A stretch of DNA of 27,345 bases from JBFKAV01 sp041621405 (GTDB taxonomy: Bacteria > Pseudomonadota > Alphaproteobacteria > Rhodobacterales > Rhodobacteraceae), in the NCBI GenBank assembly GCA_041621405.1, contig JBFKAV010000028.1, forward strand, positions 1 through 27,345. The letters are read 5' to 3'. Numbering within the stretch: the first letter of the stretch is position 1; each line of letters opens with the position of its first letter. Of this stretch, positions 7,304 to 15,412 are shown piece by piece. The translations under genes and the position numbers were made by a program. Below the pieces are notes generated by a model. That model ran no database searches. It saw nothing but the letters and a program-made list of their open reading frames with translations, and was not told where the DNA came from.

Positions 7304-7950
7304 GCGCGGCGGAGTCCGAGGCCGAGCGCAAGATGCGCTTCCTCTACGCCGTCCGCTCCAAGGGCGTGACCGATGCCCGGGTGCTGACGGCGATGGAGAA
7401 GACCGACCGCGACGCCTTCGTGAAGGGGATCTTCGCGACACGCGCCTTCGACGACGTGCCGCTGCCGATCGCCTGCGGCCAGACGATCAGCCAACCTTCG
7501 GTTGTGGGACTGATGACCCAGGCGCTCGCCGTCGGGCCGCGCGACAAGGTGCTCGAGGTTGGCACCGGCTCCGGCTACCAGGCCGCCGTGCTCTCGCATC
7601 TGGCGCGCCGGGTCTACACCGTGGACCGCCACCGCCGCCTGGTGCGCGAGGCGGAGGAGTGCTTCCGCGCGCTGGGGCTCACCAACATCGTCACTCGCGT
7701 GGCCGACGGCTCGCACGGGCTGCCCGAGCAGGCCCCGTTCGACCGGATCATCGTCACCGCCGCTGCCGAAGATCCTCCCGGGCCGCTCTTGGCGCAACTC
7801 CGCGAAGGCGGTATCATGATCGTGCCGGTGGGCCAGTCCGACCACGTCCAGCGCCTGATCAAGGTGACGCGCACGGCCTCCGGCTACGACTACGACGAGC
7901 TCCGCGCGGTGCGCTTCGTGCCGCTTCTCGAAGGGCTCGCCCCCGAGTGA
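7300..7950 (+). CDS. pcm: protein-L-isoaspartate O-methyltransferase
   Basis: This 216-residue protein repairs age-damaged proteins by methylating L-isoaspartyl residues with S-adenosylmethionine in the cytoplasm. The family marks are visible: QTISQPSVVGLMTQAL before the SAM-binding motif VLEVGTGSGYQAAVLSHLARRVYTVDRH, then FDRIIVTAAAEDPP and the C-terminal LREGGIMIVPVG. It overlaps surE by four bases and is followed 45 bp later by the nlpD-like gene, so the three probably form one transcript. Confidence 0.96.
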   Translation: MSAAESEAERKMRFLYAVRSKGVTDARVLTAMEKTDRDAFVKGIFATRAFDDVPLPIACGQTISQPSVVGLMTQALAVGPRDKVLEVGTGSGYQAAVLSHLARRVYTVDRHRRLVREAEECFRALGLTNIVTRVADGSHGLPEQAPFDRIIVTAAAEDPPGPLLAQLREGGIMIVPVGQSDHVQRLIKVTRTASGYDYDELRAVRFVPLLEGLAPE

Positions 7951-7995
7951 AGGAGGCCCCGGCGACAAGGGGCCGCGACGATTGAGGATGAGCCG

Positions 7996-9186
7996 ATGAT
8001 CCCCGCCCGCCCGCTCCATCTCGCCGTCTTCGGCGCGAGCCTTCTGGCCCTCGCCGCCTGCGACGGCTTCGACCCCGACCTGCGCGACCGCACCGGCGGC
8101 TTCGGAACCGCCGCGGCGGTGCAGGGGCCGGTGGCGCCCCGGCCGCAACCCGATGCGCGCGGCGTGATCTCCTACCCGACCTACCAAGTCGTCGTCGCGC
8201 GCCGTGGCGACACCGTCGAGACGGTAGCCGCCCGCGTCAGCCTTCCGGTCGACGAGATTGCCCGCTTCAACGGGCTTCAGCCCGGCATGAGCCTGCGCGA
8301 CGGCGAGATCCTCGCCCTTCCCCGCCGCGTGAGCGAGCCGCCTGGCGGATTCGCCGGCGGCATCGAGGGCACACGGCTGCCTTCGGCCGGGGGCGGCTCG
8401 GTCGATGTCACGACGCTGGCCGGCTCGGCGATCGACCGGGCCGGCGCCCAACCCGGCACAGCGACGCCGCCGGGCACGATCTCGCCGCCGCGCGGCTCCT
8501 CCGAGCCGGTGCGCCACCAGGTCGTGCGCGGCGAAACCGCCTATTCCATCGCCCGCCTCTACGGCATCTCGGCGAGCGCGCTGGCCGACTGGAACGGCCT
8601 CGGCCCCGACCTGACGGTGCGCGAGGGTGCCTATCTCATCATCCCGCAGGCCGGCGCTGCAGCACCCGGAGGCCAGACGCTCCCTGGCGAAGGCAGCCCG
8701 ACGCCGGTGCCGCCCTCGGCCGCCGAGCCCTTGCCGGAGGCGGACGAGACCGGCGCCGCCGAGGCCACGCCGCCCTCGCCCGACCTCGGTGCCGAGCGCA
8801 CAGCAGCCTCGGCCCGCGCCAAGCTGGCGATGCCGGTCTCGGGATCGATCATCCGCGCGTACAAGGCGGGACAGAACGAGGGCATCGACATCTCGGCCAC
8901 GGCGGGTGCCGACGTGACGGCGGCCGCGTCTGGCACCGTCGCCGCCGTCACGCGCTCCACCGAGAACGTCTCGATCGTGATCCTGCGCCACGATGGCGGG
9001 CCCTTCGGCTTCTCCGAGCCGCTGCTCACCGTCTACGCCAATCTCGAGGGAATCACGGTAGAGCGCGGCGCCACTGTGTCGCGCGGGCAGACCATCGGCA
9101 AGGTGCGCGCGGGCTCGCCCGCGTTCATCCGGTTCGAGGTGCGCCGCGGCTTCGACACGCTCGACCCGAGCGAGTTCCTGGAATAG
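7996..9186 (+). CDS. NlpD-like lipoprotein with two LysM domains and a degenerate LytM (M23) domain
   Basis: This 396-residue envelope protein has a lipoprotein signal ending in the lipobox LAAC (Cys22). Two LysM peptidoglycan-binding domains follow, at about residues 63-108 and 172-217. After a Pro/Ala/Glu-rich linker comes a C-terminal LytM/M23 domain from about residue 276. The zinc-binding histidines of active M23 peptidases are replaced: Asn294 stands where the first His of HxGxD should be (NEGID), TVYANLE replaces YxHL, and Arg379 takes the last His (IRFEVR for LHFEVR). This is the pattern of NlpD/EnvC, which activate cell-wall amidases instead of cutting peptidoglycan. Position after surE-pcm matches nlpD. 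Asp at +2 after the lipid Cys would keep an E. coli lipoprotein in the inner membrane; whether this rule holds here is unknown. The start has GAGGA at 7984-7988. Confidence 0.88.
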   Translation: MIPARPLHLAVFGASLLALAACDGFDPDLRDRTGGFGTAAAVQGPVAPRPQPDARGVISYPTYQVVVARRGDTVETVAARVSLPVDEIARFNGLQPGMSLRDGEILALPRRVSEPPGGFAGGIEGTRLPSAGGGSVDVTTLAGSAIDRAGAQPGTATPPGTISPPRGSSEPVRHQVVRGETAYSIARLYGISASALADWNGLGPDLTVREGAYLIIPQAGAAAPGGQTLPGEGSPTPVPPSAAEPLPEADETGAAEATPPSPDLGAERTAASARAKLAMPVSGSIIRAYKAGQNEGIDISATAGADVTAAASGTVAAVTRSTENVSIVILRHDGGPFGFSEPLLTVYANLEGITVERGATVSRGQTIGKVRAGSPAFIRFEVRRGFDTLDPSEFLE

Positions 9187-9319
9187 CTCCCGCAGGGACG
9201 CCGCGACGGCGAGCCTAGGTCCTCGCGCCAGCCGGGTCTGGTCAGCGGCGCGGCGCGAGCGCTATCCTGCGCGCGATCGCGGGCCCGCCCGGTGCCCGTC
9301 CACGGAAACGGAGCGACAG

Positions 9320-10441
9320 ATGCCCACGCCGCCTTTCCGCGCCGACCATGTCGGCAGCCTCTTGCGCCCGGAAACAGTCAAGCTGGCCCGCAAGGCGCAT
9401 CTCCAGGACGGAACGCTCGACGCGGCGGGCCTCGCCCGCGTCGAGGACGCGGCGATCCGCGATCTGATCCGCAGGCAGGAGGAGCTGGGCCTCCTCGCCG
9501 TCACCGACGGCGAGCAGCGCCGCTCGTTCTGGCACTACGACTTCATGGGGGCGCTCAGCGGGCTCGACCTCGAGGAGCGCGCGCCCGAGGCGGGGGTGCA
9601 GTTCGCCGGCGTGAAGCTCCGCCCGATCTTCCCCACGATCACCGGCAAGCTCGACTTCCCGGCCGACCACCCGCATCTGGAGCACTTCCGATTCGTTGCC
9701 GCCAACACCGGGGTCACGCCGAAGATCTCGATCCCCGGACCATCCTGCTGCCACTTCCGCACCGCGCTCGAGGACATCCGCCCCAGGGAATACAAGGACC
9801 TCGAGGTGCTCACCGCGGACATCGCGGCGACCTACCGTAAGGCGGTCGGCGCCTTCTATGATGCGGGCTGCCGCTACCTGCAGATGGACGACATCTTCTT
9901 CGCCTATCTCTGCGACCCGAAGCACCGTGCCGAGAAGGCCGCGATCGGCCAGGACCCGGACTGGCTGATCCGCCGCTACGCCTGGATGATGCACGAGGCG
10001 ATCAAGGACCGGCCGGCCGATCTGGTGATCGGAATGCACATGTGCCGCGGCAACTTCCGCTCGACCCATGCCGCCGAGGGCGCCTACGACGCGGTGGCCG
10101 ACACCGTCTTCAACGCAACCGGCGTCGACATCTTCTTCATGGAATACGACACCGACCGCGCCGGCGGGCTCGAGCCGCTGGGGTTCCTGAAGAAGGGCCG
10201 GCAGCGGGTGCTGCCGGGCTTCATCACGACGAAGTCCGGCGCGCTCGAAAGCCTAGACGGGCTCAAGCGCCAGTTCGAGGAAGCTTCGAAATACGCCCCC
10301 CTGGACCAGCTCGGCATCGCGCCGCAGTGCGGCTTCGCCTCGACCGAGGAGGGCAACGTGCTGAGCGAGGCGGACCAGTGGAAGAAGCTGGAGCTGGTGG
10401 TGAAGACCGCCGAGGCGATCTGGGGCGGCGTGGACGCCTGA
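9320..10441 (+). CDS. MetE C-terminal-domain methyltransferase (cobalamin-independent methionine synthase-like, YxjG type)
   Basis: This 373-residue protein consists of the catalytic barrel of cobalamin-independent methionine synthase without the N-terminal half of MetE (about 750 residues). The zinc/thiol site is intact: His240 and Cys242 in GMHMCRGN, and Cys337 in IAPQCGFAS. Further marks are FRADHVGSLLRP, ISIPGPSCCHF, YLQMDDIFFAYLCD and LPGFITTKSGALESLDGLK. Short homologues transfer a methyl group to homocysteine or a related thiol from a donor that varies between subfamilies, so the exact reaction is not known. It is flanked by its own 133-bp upstream gap and a downstream hairpin, so it appears monocistronic. 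GGAG at 9310-9313 supports the start. I see no SAM or B12 riboswitch upstream. Confidence 0.88.
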   Translation: MPTPPFRADHVGSLLRPETVKLARKAHLQDGTLDAAGLARVEDAAIRDLIRRQEELGLLAVTDGEQRRSFWHYDFMGALSGLDLEERAPEAGVQFAGVKLRPIFPTITGKLDFPADHPHLEHFRFVAANTGVTPKISIPGPSCCHFRTALEDIRPREYKDLEVLTADIAATYRKAVGAFYDAGCRYLQMDDIFFAYLCDPKHRAEKAAIGQDPDWLIRRYAWMMHEAIKDRPADLVIGMHMCRGNFRSTHAAEGAYDAVADTVFNATGVDIFFMEYDTDRAGGLEPLGFLKKGRQRVLPGFITTKSGALESLDGLKRQFEEASKYAPLDQLGIAPQCGFASTEEGNVLSEADQWKKLELVVKTAEAIWGGVDA

Positions 10442-10451
10442 GGTGATCGAG

Positions 10452-10492
10452 GCGGGGGGCTGTCTGCCCCCGCACCCCCCCGAGGGTATTTG
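10452..10492. terminator. GC hairpin between convergent genes
   Basis: GCGGGGG (10452-10458) pairs with CCCCCGC (10467-10473) across an 8-nt loop; a C run and GAGGGTATTTGG follow. It lies between the stop of the methyltransferase gene (10441) and the stop of the convergent ThDP-enzyme gene (10508). This form of element (G-run, CTGTCTG loop, CCCCCGCACCCCC, then GAGG-TATTTGG) is familiar to me from Rhodobacteraceae intergenic regions. The T tract is short, so efficient termination is an inference. Confidence 0.55.
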
Positions 10493-10507
10493 GAAAACGG
10501 GGAAGGA

Positions 10508-12220
10508 TCAGTCGGGCAGGATCTTCACGTCGAGGAGCGCGAGGCGCCGTTCGCTGTCGATGACGGTCAGCGCCTCGGCGATGGCCCCGGGCAGGTCGGC
10601 CGCGTCGGTGACGGTCTTCGCCCAGGCGCGGGAGGCGCGGGCGGTGGCGGCGAAATCAGGTACGGGCGAGAGGCCGGTCAGCGGCATCTCGTTGGCCTTC
10701 GCGGCGTGGCCCTCGGGGTAGAGTCCCCTGACCGAAGCGCGCACCGCGCCCCATTCGGCGTTGTTGAGGATCACAATCAGCGCCGCCAGGCCCAGGCCTT
10801 CGGCGATCTGGTGGCAGGCCGAGGGGTTGGCGAAGATGTAGCTGCCGTCGCCGAGCGTGGCGACGGCGAGGCGGGAGGGCTCGGCGAGGCTCGCACCGAG
10901 GGCCGCGGGGAAAGACCAGCCGAGACCGCCCGAATGCGGCTCCTGAAACCAGCTTCCATGCTCGGTCCGCTCAAGCGTGCCGAGGATCGCACCGAGCTCG
11001 GAGAAGACCGAGGAGCGGCGGCCGCCGAGCGCCTCGCCGAGGCAGAGCGAGACGTAGGCCTTGGTGATCCCCTTCGCCTTCGAGCCGAGCGCGGCGGCGC
11101 GGGCGGTGGCGCGGGCCTTGGCGGCAGCGCCCGCCACCCGGGCGCGGCGCCCGGCGATCGCAGCCTCGTCGCGCTCGAGTTCCGCCATCGCCTCGATCAG
11201 CGCGGGGATGGTGAGCGCGCTTTCGCCCGCGATGGCGAGGTCGGCGGGAAATCCGCGGGTCGGGAAACGCGAGAAGAGCGGGTCGGGGCCGGTGTGAATC
11301 ACCTTGGCGTCGGGATGGAGCGGGTGCCTGTCGGGCCACCACGGCGCGAGGCTGTCGATCACCAGGACCACGTCGGCCTCGGCGAGCCAGGGGCCGGGAT
11401 CGGTGCCGACATGGGCCGGGTGCTCGGTGGAGATCGCCAGGTGGGTGGCCCACCAGGACGAGACCGGCATCGCCCAGTCCTCGGCCCAGCCGGCGAAGGC
11501 GGCGAAGCTTGCGGCGTCGCCCACGCCGCGCTGAGCGATGACAACCGGGCGCTTGGCCCCGGCGAGGAGGCGCGCGGCTTCGGCCACGTGCGCCGGGTTC
11601 GGCGCGCCGGTCACCGGCGCGAGCGTCGGGGGCGCGTCGAGCGCGCCCGGATAGGGCTCGCAGAGGACCTCGCGCGGGAGAGCCAGGTAGACCGGCCCCT
11701 TCGGCGTGGAATTGGCGATTGCCCAGGCTCGGTCGAGCACCGGGCCAAGCTGTTCGGGGTAGCGCAGCTCGTAGTCCCACTTGCAGGCCTCGCGCACCAG
11801 CGCCGCCTGGTCGCGCATCTCCTGGCCCCAGGCGATGGGCACGGTGCGGGCGCCGAAGCGGCCCGCCTCGGTCACCGGCGTTCGGCCCGACATCAGGAGC
11901 ATCGGCACGTGCTCGCAGGCCGCGTTGATCGCGCCGATGGCGCCGTTGGCCAGCCCGACGTTGGTGTGCAGCATCACCGCCTGCGCCCGGCCGGTGACGA
12001 GGTAGGCCCCGTGCGCCATGCCCAGCGCGGCGTGCTCGTGCGGGATCACCAGCGCCCGCGGCAGGGCCTCGCCCTGGGCGGCGGCCGCGGCCAGACCCTC
12101 GATGATCGGCGGGAAATCGGTGCCAGAGTTGCAGAACACGAAGTCGACCCCGAGCGCCTTCAGCCGAGGGAAGATCGCGCCGCCCGCCGTAAGCCCGCCC
12201 GTGATGCCCTCGCCTGCCAT
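10508..12220 (-). CDS. thiamine-diphosphate-dependent enzyme of the acetolactate synthase/decarboxylase type
   Basis: This 570-residue protein has the three-domain layout of pyruvate-oxidase/acetolactate-synthase-like ThDP enzymes. The N-terminal domain carries the catalytic Glu in VIPHEHAALGMAHGAYLVTG and LHTNVGLANGAIGAINAACEHVPMLLMSG. The middle domain lies at about 190-340. The C-terminal ThDP/Mg domain has the GDGSYIFANPSACHQIAEGLGLAALIVILNN motif. Such enzymes decarboxylate or ligate 2-oxo acids, but the substrate cannot be read from sequence. Its start lies 3 bp after the stop of the TRAP permease gene, so it is cotranscribed with dctPQM and probably acts on what that transporter imports. 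It differs from the Xsc encoded at 17912-19693. It is not the anabolic acetolactate synthase, since no ilvN/ilvC genes are near. Confidence 0.8.
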   Translation of the reverse strand: MAGEGITGGLTAGGAIFPRLKALGVDFVFCNSGTDFPPIIEGLAAAAAQGEALPRALVIPHEHAALGMAHGAYLVTGRAQAVMLHTNVGLANGAIGAINAACEHVPMLLMSGRTPVTEAGRFGARTVPIAWGQEMRDQAALVREACKWDYELRYPEQLGPVLDRAWAIANSTPKGPVYLALPREVLCEPYPGALDAPPTLAPVTGAPNPAHVAEAARLLAGAKRPVVIAQRGVGDAASFAAFAGWAEDWAMPVSSWWATHLAISTEHPAHVGTDPGPWLAEADVVLVIDSLAPWWPDRHPLHPDAKVIHTGPDPLFSRFPTRGFPADLAIAGESALTIPALIEAMAELERDEAAIAGRRARVAGAAAKARATARAAALGSKAKGITKAYVSLCLGEALGGRRSSVFSELGAILGTLERTEHGSWFQEPHSGGLGWSFPAALGASLAEPSRLAVATLGDGSYIFANPSACHQIAEGLGLAALIVILNNAEWGAVRASVRGLYPEGHAAKANEMPLTGLSPVPDFAATARASRAWAKTVTDAADLPGAIAEALTVIDSERRLALLDVKILPD

Positions 12221-12223
12221 CGT

Positions 12224-13582
12224 CTATCCCCGGATGAAGCCCGGCAGCCAGAGCGTCATCGCCGGAAAAAGCACCAGAAGGGTCACCCGGAACATCTCGG
12301 CCAGGAAGAAGGGCGCCACGCCCTTGAACGTCTCCATCATCGGCACGTCGCGCGCCATCGCCGAGATCACGAAGACGTTCATGCCCACCGGCGGCGTGAT
12401 CAGCCCGAGCTCGACCACGACGAGGGCGAGGATGCCGAACCAGATCTTCAGATCCTCGGTCGACATGCCGTATCCCGCGCCCTCGGCCAGCTGGTAGATG
12501 CCGCCGTTGATTTCCGAGAGCACCGGCCAGAAGAACGGGATCACCAGGAGGATCATCGACAGGCTGTCCATCAGGCAGCCGAGGAAGATCAGCGCGACGA
12601 GCAGCAGGACCATCACCGTCATCGGCGACATGCCGGAGTCGAGGATCCAGGCCGCGGTCGCCTGCGGCAGGCCGAGCCGCGACATGTAGATCTTCATCAG
12701 CTCGGCGCCGAGCAGGATGAGGTAGATCATGCCGGTGGTGGCGGCGGTATCCTTCAGCGCCTCGACGATCTCGTGCCAGCCGACCAGCCGGCGCACCGCG
12801 CCGTAGAGCCAGACCAGCGCCACGCCGATCGCTGCGGCGGGCGTGGGGTTGAAGAAGCCGCCGTAGATGCCGCCGAGGACGAGGCCGAAGATCACCGCGA
12901 CCGGGACCATGCCGAGCGTGGCCTCGATGAACTCGGCGCGGTCGGCGGCACCACCCTTCGGCCCGGCCTCGGGCACCAGCGCCACGTAGACCGCGATGGT
13001 CAGGATGAAGAGCACGACTGCCAGGAGCCCGGGCAGCAGCGCGGCGGCGAACATGGCGACGATGTTGGCCTCGACGATGATCGCGTAGATCACCAGCACC
13101 ACCGAGGGCGGGATCAGGATGCCGAGCACGCCGCCCGCGGCGAGCGAGCCGGTGGCGAGCGCGCCGGAATAGTGGTAGCGGCGCAGCTCCGGCAGCGCGA
13201 CCTTGCCCATGGTCGAGGCAGTGGCGAGCGACGAGCCGCAGACCGCGCCGAATCCGGCGCAGGCAGCGATCCCCGCCATCGCGGTGCCGCCCCGCATCCA
13301 GCCGAGCCAGGCATTCGCGCCGCGGAACAGCGCCTGCGAGAGCCCGGCCTTCGAGGCCACGGCGCCCATCAGGATGAACATCGGCACTACCGAGAGGTCG
13401 TATTTCGAGAACTGTCCGTAGGTCAGCGTCTTCAGCTGCGACAGCACCAGCGGCCAGCCGTTCAGCGAGACGATCCCGAGCCCGCCGACCAGGATCATCG
13501 AATAGGCGATCGGCATCCGGAGCGCGATCAGGACGACCAGCGCTGCGAGGCTCAGGAGCCCCTGCGAAGCCGCTTCAAGCAT
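12224..13582 (-). CDS. TRAP transporter large permease (DctM)
   Basis: This 452-residue, strongly hydrophobic protein has the about 12 membrane segments expected of the TRAP large subunit, which moves an organic acid or related solute into the cytoplasm with sodium. Family marks include RMPIAYSMILVGGLG near the N-terminus, PMFILMGAVASKAGLS, ACAGFGAVCGSSLATASTMGKVALPELRRYHYSGALATGSLAAGGVLGILIPPS and ELGLITPPVGMNVFVI. I place the start at the ATG at 13582 (MLEAASQ), which overlaps the dctQ stop by eight bases; a longer frame to 13618 adds a polar, unlikely N-terminus. Confidence 0.93.
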   Translation of the reverse strand: MLEAASQGLLSLAALVVLIALRMPIAYSMILVGGLGIVSLNGWPLVLSQLKTLTYGQFSKYDLSVVPMFILMGAVASKAGLSQALFRGANAWLGWMRGGTAMAGIAACAGFGAVCGSSLATASTMGKVALPELRRYHYSGALATGSLAAGGVLGILIPPSVVLVIYAIIVEANIVAMFAAALLPGLLAVVLFILTIAVYVALVPEAGPKGGAADRAEFIEATLGMVPVAVIFGLVLGGIYGGFFNPTPAAAIGVALVWLYGAVRRLVGWHEIVEALKDTAATTGMIYLILLGAELMKIYMSRLGLPQATAAWILDSGMSPMTVMVLLLVALIFLGCLMDSLSMILLVIPFFWPVLSEINGGIYQLAEGAGYGMSTEDLKIWFGILALVVVELGLITPPVGMNVFVISAMARDVPMMETFKGVAPFFLAEMFRVTLLVLFPAMTLWLPGFIRG

Positions 13583-14102
13583 GGGGTCTTCCCGTGGCGA
13601 CCGCGCGGCCGGATTCAATCAAGGTAACCGCCGCGGCGAGCACGAGGAGCGCGAGCGAGGCGACGATCGGGATGAAGGCGAGCCAGGTCGGGAACTGCAG
13701 GATCGCGGTTGTGTAGCCGTATTGCCGTTGGTCGAGCATCCCGGCGTAGTTGCGCCAGACCATCATGCAGGCGAAGGCCAGCGCGACACTCGAGGCGGCG
13801 AGCTTGAAGAGCGCCACCCAGCGCGGCGAGGCGCGGGCGGTGAAGATGTCGGCGGTGACGTTGGCATCGATGATCTGGGTGTAGGGCAGGAACATGAAGG
13901 CCGCGACCGCCACGCCCACCTCGGTCAGCTCGAAATCGCCGGGGAACGGGCGCCAGACGACGGCTCCCACGACCGACAGCGTGTTGACCGCCACGACCGC
14001 GAGAAGCAGGAGCCCGCCCAGGAGCGCCCACCAGGTCACCAGGATGGCAACCGCCCTGGCCAGGCCAGAGCGGTTGCGCAGTTCCGGCGCGGTTGCGCCC
14101 AT
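13575..14102 (-). CDS. TRAP transporter small permease (DctQ)
   Basis: This 175-residue protein has four hydrophobic segments (about residues 20-42, 60-75, 95-115, 137-160) and the DctQ-type stretch FELTEVGVAVAAFMFLPYTQIIDANVTADIFT. It pairs with the large permease in the inner membrane. Its ATG at 14102 overlaps the stop of the binding-protein gene by one base (TGATG), and its 3' end overlaps dctM by eight bases. An upstream extension of the frame to 14333 is only a shadow of dctP. Confidence 0.9.
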   Translation of the reverse strand: MGATAPELRNRSGLARAVAILVTWWALLGGLLLLAVVAVNTLSVVGAVVWRPFPGDFELTEVGVAVAAFMFLPYTQIIDANVTADIFTARASPRWVALFKLAASSVALAFACMMVWRNYAGMLDQRQYGYTTAILQFPTWLAFIPIVASLALLVLAAAVTLIESGRAVATGRPHA

Positions 14103-15148
14103 CACATGTTGCCGTGCGCGGCCACCGCGGCGCGGGCCTTCTCGACGAGAGCGGCGCCGTCGATCCCCTGCCCGCTCACCTCGTCGATCCAGCGCTGGAC
14201 CACCGGCGCCAGCGCATCGCGGAAGGCCTGGGTCTCCTCCTCGCTCAAGACGATGTGCTCGTTGCCGCTGTCGACCGCGAGCTTGATGCCGAAGTCGTCG
14301 GAGGCTCGCCAGATCCGGCCGACCTCGGCCCACCAGTCAGGGCCGGATGCGTCGCGGAAGGCCTTCTGGATATCCTCGGGCAGGCTGTCCCAGCGCGCCT
14401 TGTTCATCGACACCTGGAAGGTCGTGGTGCCGAAGCGCTCCATGTTGGCGCCCTCGATCTGGTACTGGGTCTGTTCCTGGATCTTCAGGGGCGGGATGAT
14501 CTCCCACGGGATGAATGCCCCGTCGACCACACCCTTCTGCAGCGCCGAGGGCAGTTCCGGCACCGGCATGGCGGCGGGTGAGGCGCCCAGCGCCTCGATG
14601 ATCCAGGCTCCGGTCCGGGTCGGGATCCGCATCTTCAGGCCGGAGAAGTCGGACGGCGAGCGGACCAGCTTGTCGCGCATGTGAATCGCCTGTCCGGCAT
14701 GGACGTGCAGCCACATCACCTCGACCCCGGAGTACTCGTCGCCAAGATCGCCGCCGGAGTAGAGATCGTAGAGCGCCAGATTCGCAGCCATCGGGTCGTT
14801 CACGAAGACGGTGGGCAGCTCCATCACCTCGGTGCGCGGAAACAGGCCGGGCGTGTAGCCGTTCACCGTCCAGACCAGGTCGACCACGCCGTCGCGCGCC
14901 TGCTGGATCAGTTCGGGCGGCGTGCCGCCGAGGCTCATCGCGGGGAAGATCTCGATCTTGACCCGGCCGCCCGAAAGCTCCTCGACCTTCCGCGCCCAGG
15001 GCTCAAGCATCTGGGTCTGCGCCGGCGCCTGCGCGGGGAGCAGATGGTGCAGCTTGAAGGTGAATTCCTGCGCCAGGGCGCCCGTAGCGCCGAAGAGGGC
15101 CGCCGCCGAGGCGGCAAGGCCCAGGGCGCGTCTGGTGAGTGTGAGCAT
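14102..15148 (-). CDS. TRAP transporter periplasmic solute-binding protein (DctP)
   Basis: This 348-residue protein opens with a signal peptide (LTLTRRALGLAASAAALFGATGALAQ, cleavage after ALA). The DctP fold follows: FKLHHLLPAQAPAQTQMLEPWARKVEELSGGRVKIEIFPAMSLGG, then the ligand-binding arginine region GLKMRIPTRTGAWIIEALGASP and VPELPSALQKGVVDGAF. The conserved arginine that usually holds a carboxylate (or sulfonate) of the ligand is present (KMRIPT). The ligand is unknown; the linked ThDP enzyme hints at a 2-oxo acid or a compound converted to one, and the nearby taurine genes hint at a sulfonate. A strong GGGAGGA lies 8 bp upstream of the ATG. Confidence 0.92.
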   Translation of the reverse strand: MLTLTRRALGLAASAAALFGATGALAQEFTFKLHHLLPAQAPAQTQMLEPWARKVEELSGGRVKIEIFPAMSLGGTPPELIQQARDGVVDLVWTVNGYTPGLFPRTEVMELPTVFVNDPMAANLALYDLYSGGDLGDEYSGVEVMWLHVHAGQAIHMRDKLVRSPSDFSGLKMRIPTRTGAWIIEALGASPAAMPVPELPSALQKGVVDGAFIPWEIIPPLKIQEQTQYQIEGANMERFGTTTFQVSMNKARWDSLPEDIQKAFRDASGPDWWAEVGRIWRASDDFGIKLAVDSGNEHIVLSEEETQAFRDALAPVVQRWIDEVSGQGIDGAALVEKARAAVAAHGNM

Positions 15149-15412
15149 TCGTGTTCCTCCCTTGGTTCATCCGTCCGGCCCCGCGCTCACGAGGGCAGAC
15201 GTTCGGATCACTATAGCCGCATTCCCGAAGGGTTCACGCCCTTTCGCGTTGCTCGCAGCAGGGGCCGCAACGCCGGCGCCGCGAGATTGGCGGCCCGCAG
15301 CGCCGGCGCGCAACGGCATCGTCGCGTCACGGTTCCGGGTGCCATCGGGCGCGTCAGGGTCGCGGTCCGCGGCCGTGGCCGTCCGCGCCTCGCCGACGCG
15401 GGGGGCCATGCC
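15149..15412 (-). promoter_or_regulatory. 264-bp intergenic region upstream of the TRAP operon
   Basis: No convincing gene is present. Read on the minus strand it holds a TATAGT box (15207-15212) that could be a -10 element, about 60 bp before the dctP start, but I cannot point to a good -35. The Shine-Dalgarno sequence AGGGAGGA for dctP is at 15156-15163. The gap suggests that the TRAP/ThDP genes can be transcribed separately from the degT gene upstream. The remainder is GC-rich and has no clear palindrome. Confidence 0.35.

Noticed and set aside
10508..12220. Calling the ThDP enzyme a sulfopyruvate decarboxylase
   Set aside because: Known sulfopyruvate decarboxylases (ComDE type) lack the middle domain present here, so sequence alone does not support that name; kept only as a hypothesis.
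10490..13627. 1045-codon open frame on the + strand
   Set aside because: It is the antisense shadow of the ThDP-enzyme and dctM genes, whose minus-strand products have full family motifs; the + product is His/Arg/Gly-rich without domains.
14102..15148. Calling the TRAP system TauKLM (taurine uptake)
   Set aside because: It has its own upstream region, is coupled to a ThDP enzyme, and nothing in the binding protein identifies taurine as ligand.
15167..15409. 80-codon minus-strand frame starting 4 bp after the DegT gene stop
   Set aside because: Arg/Ala-rich with no domain, no Shine-Dalgarno sequence, and it runs over the region that should hold the TRAP operon promoter.
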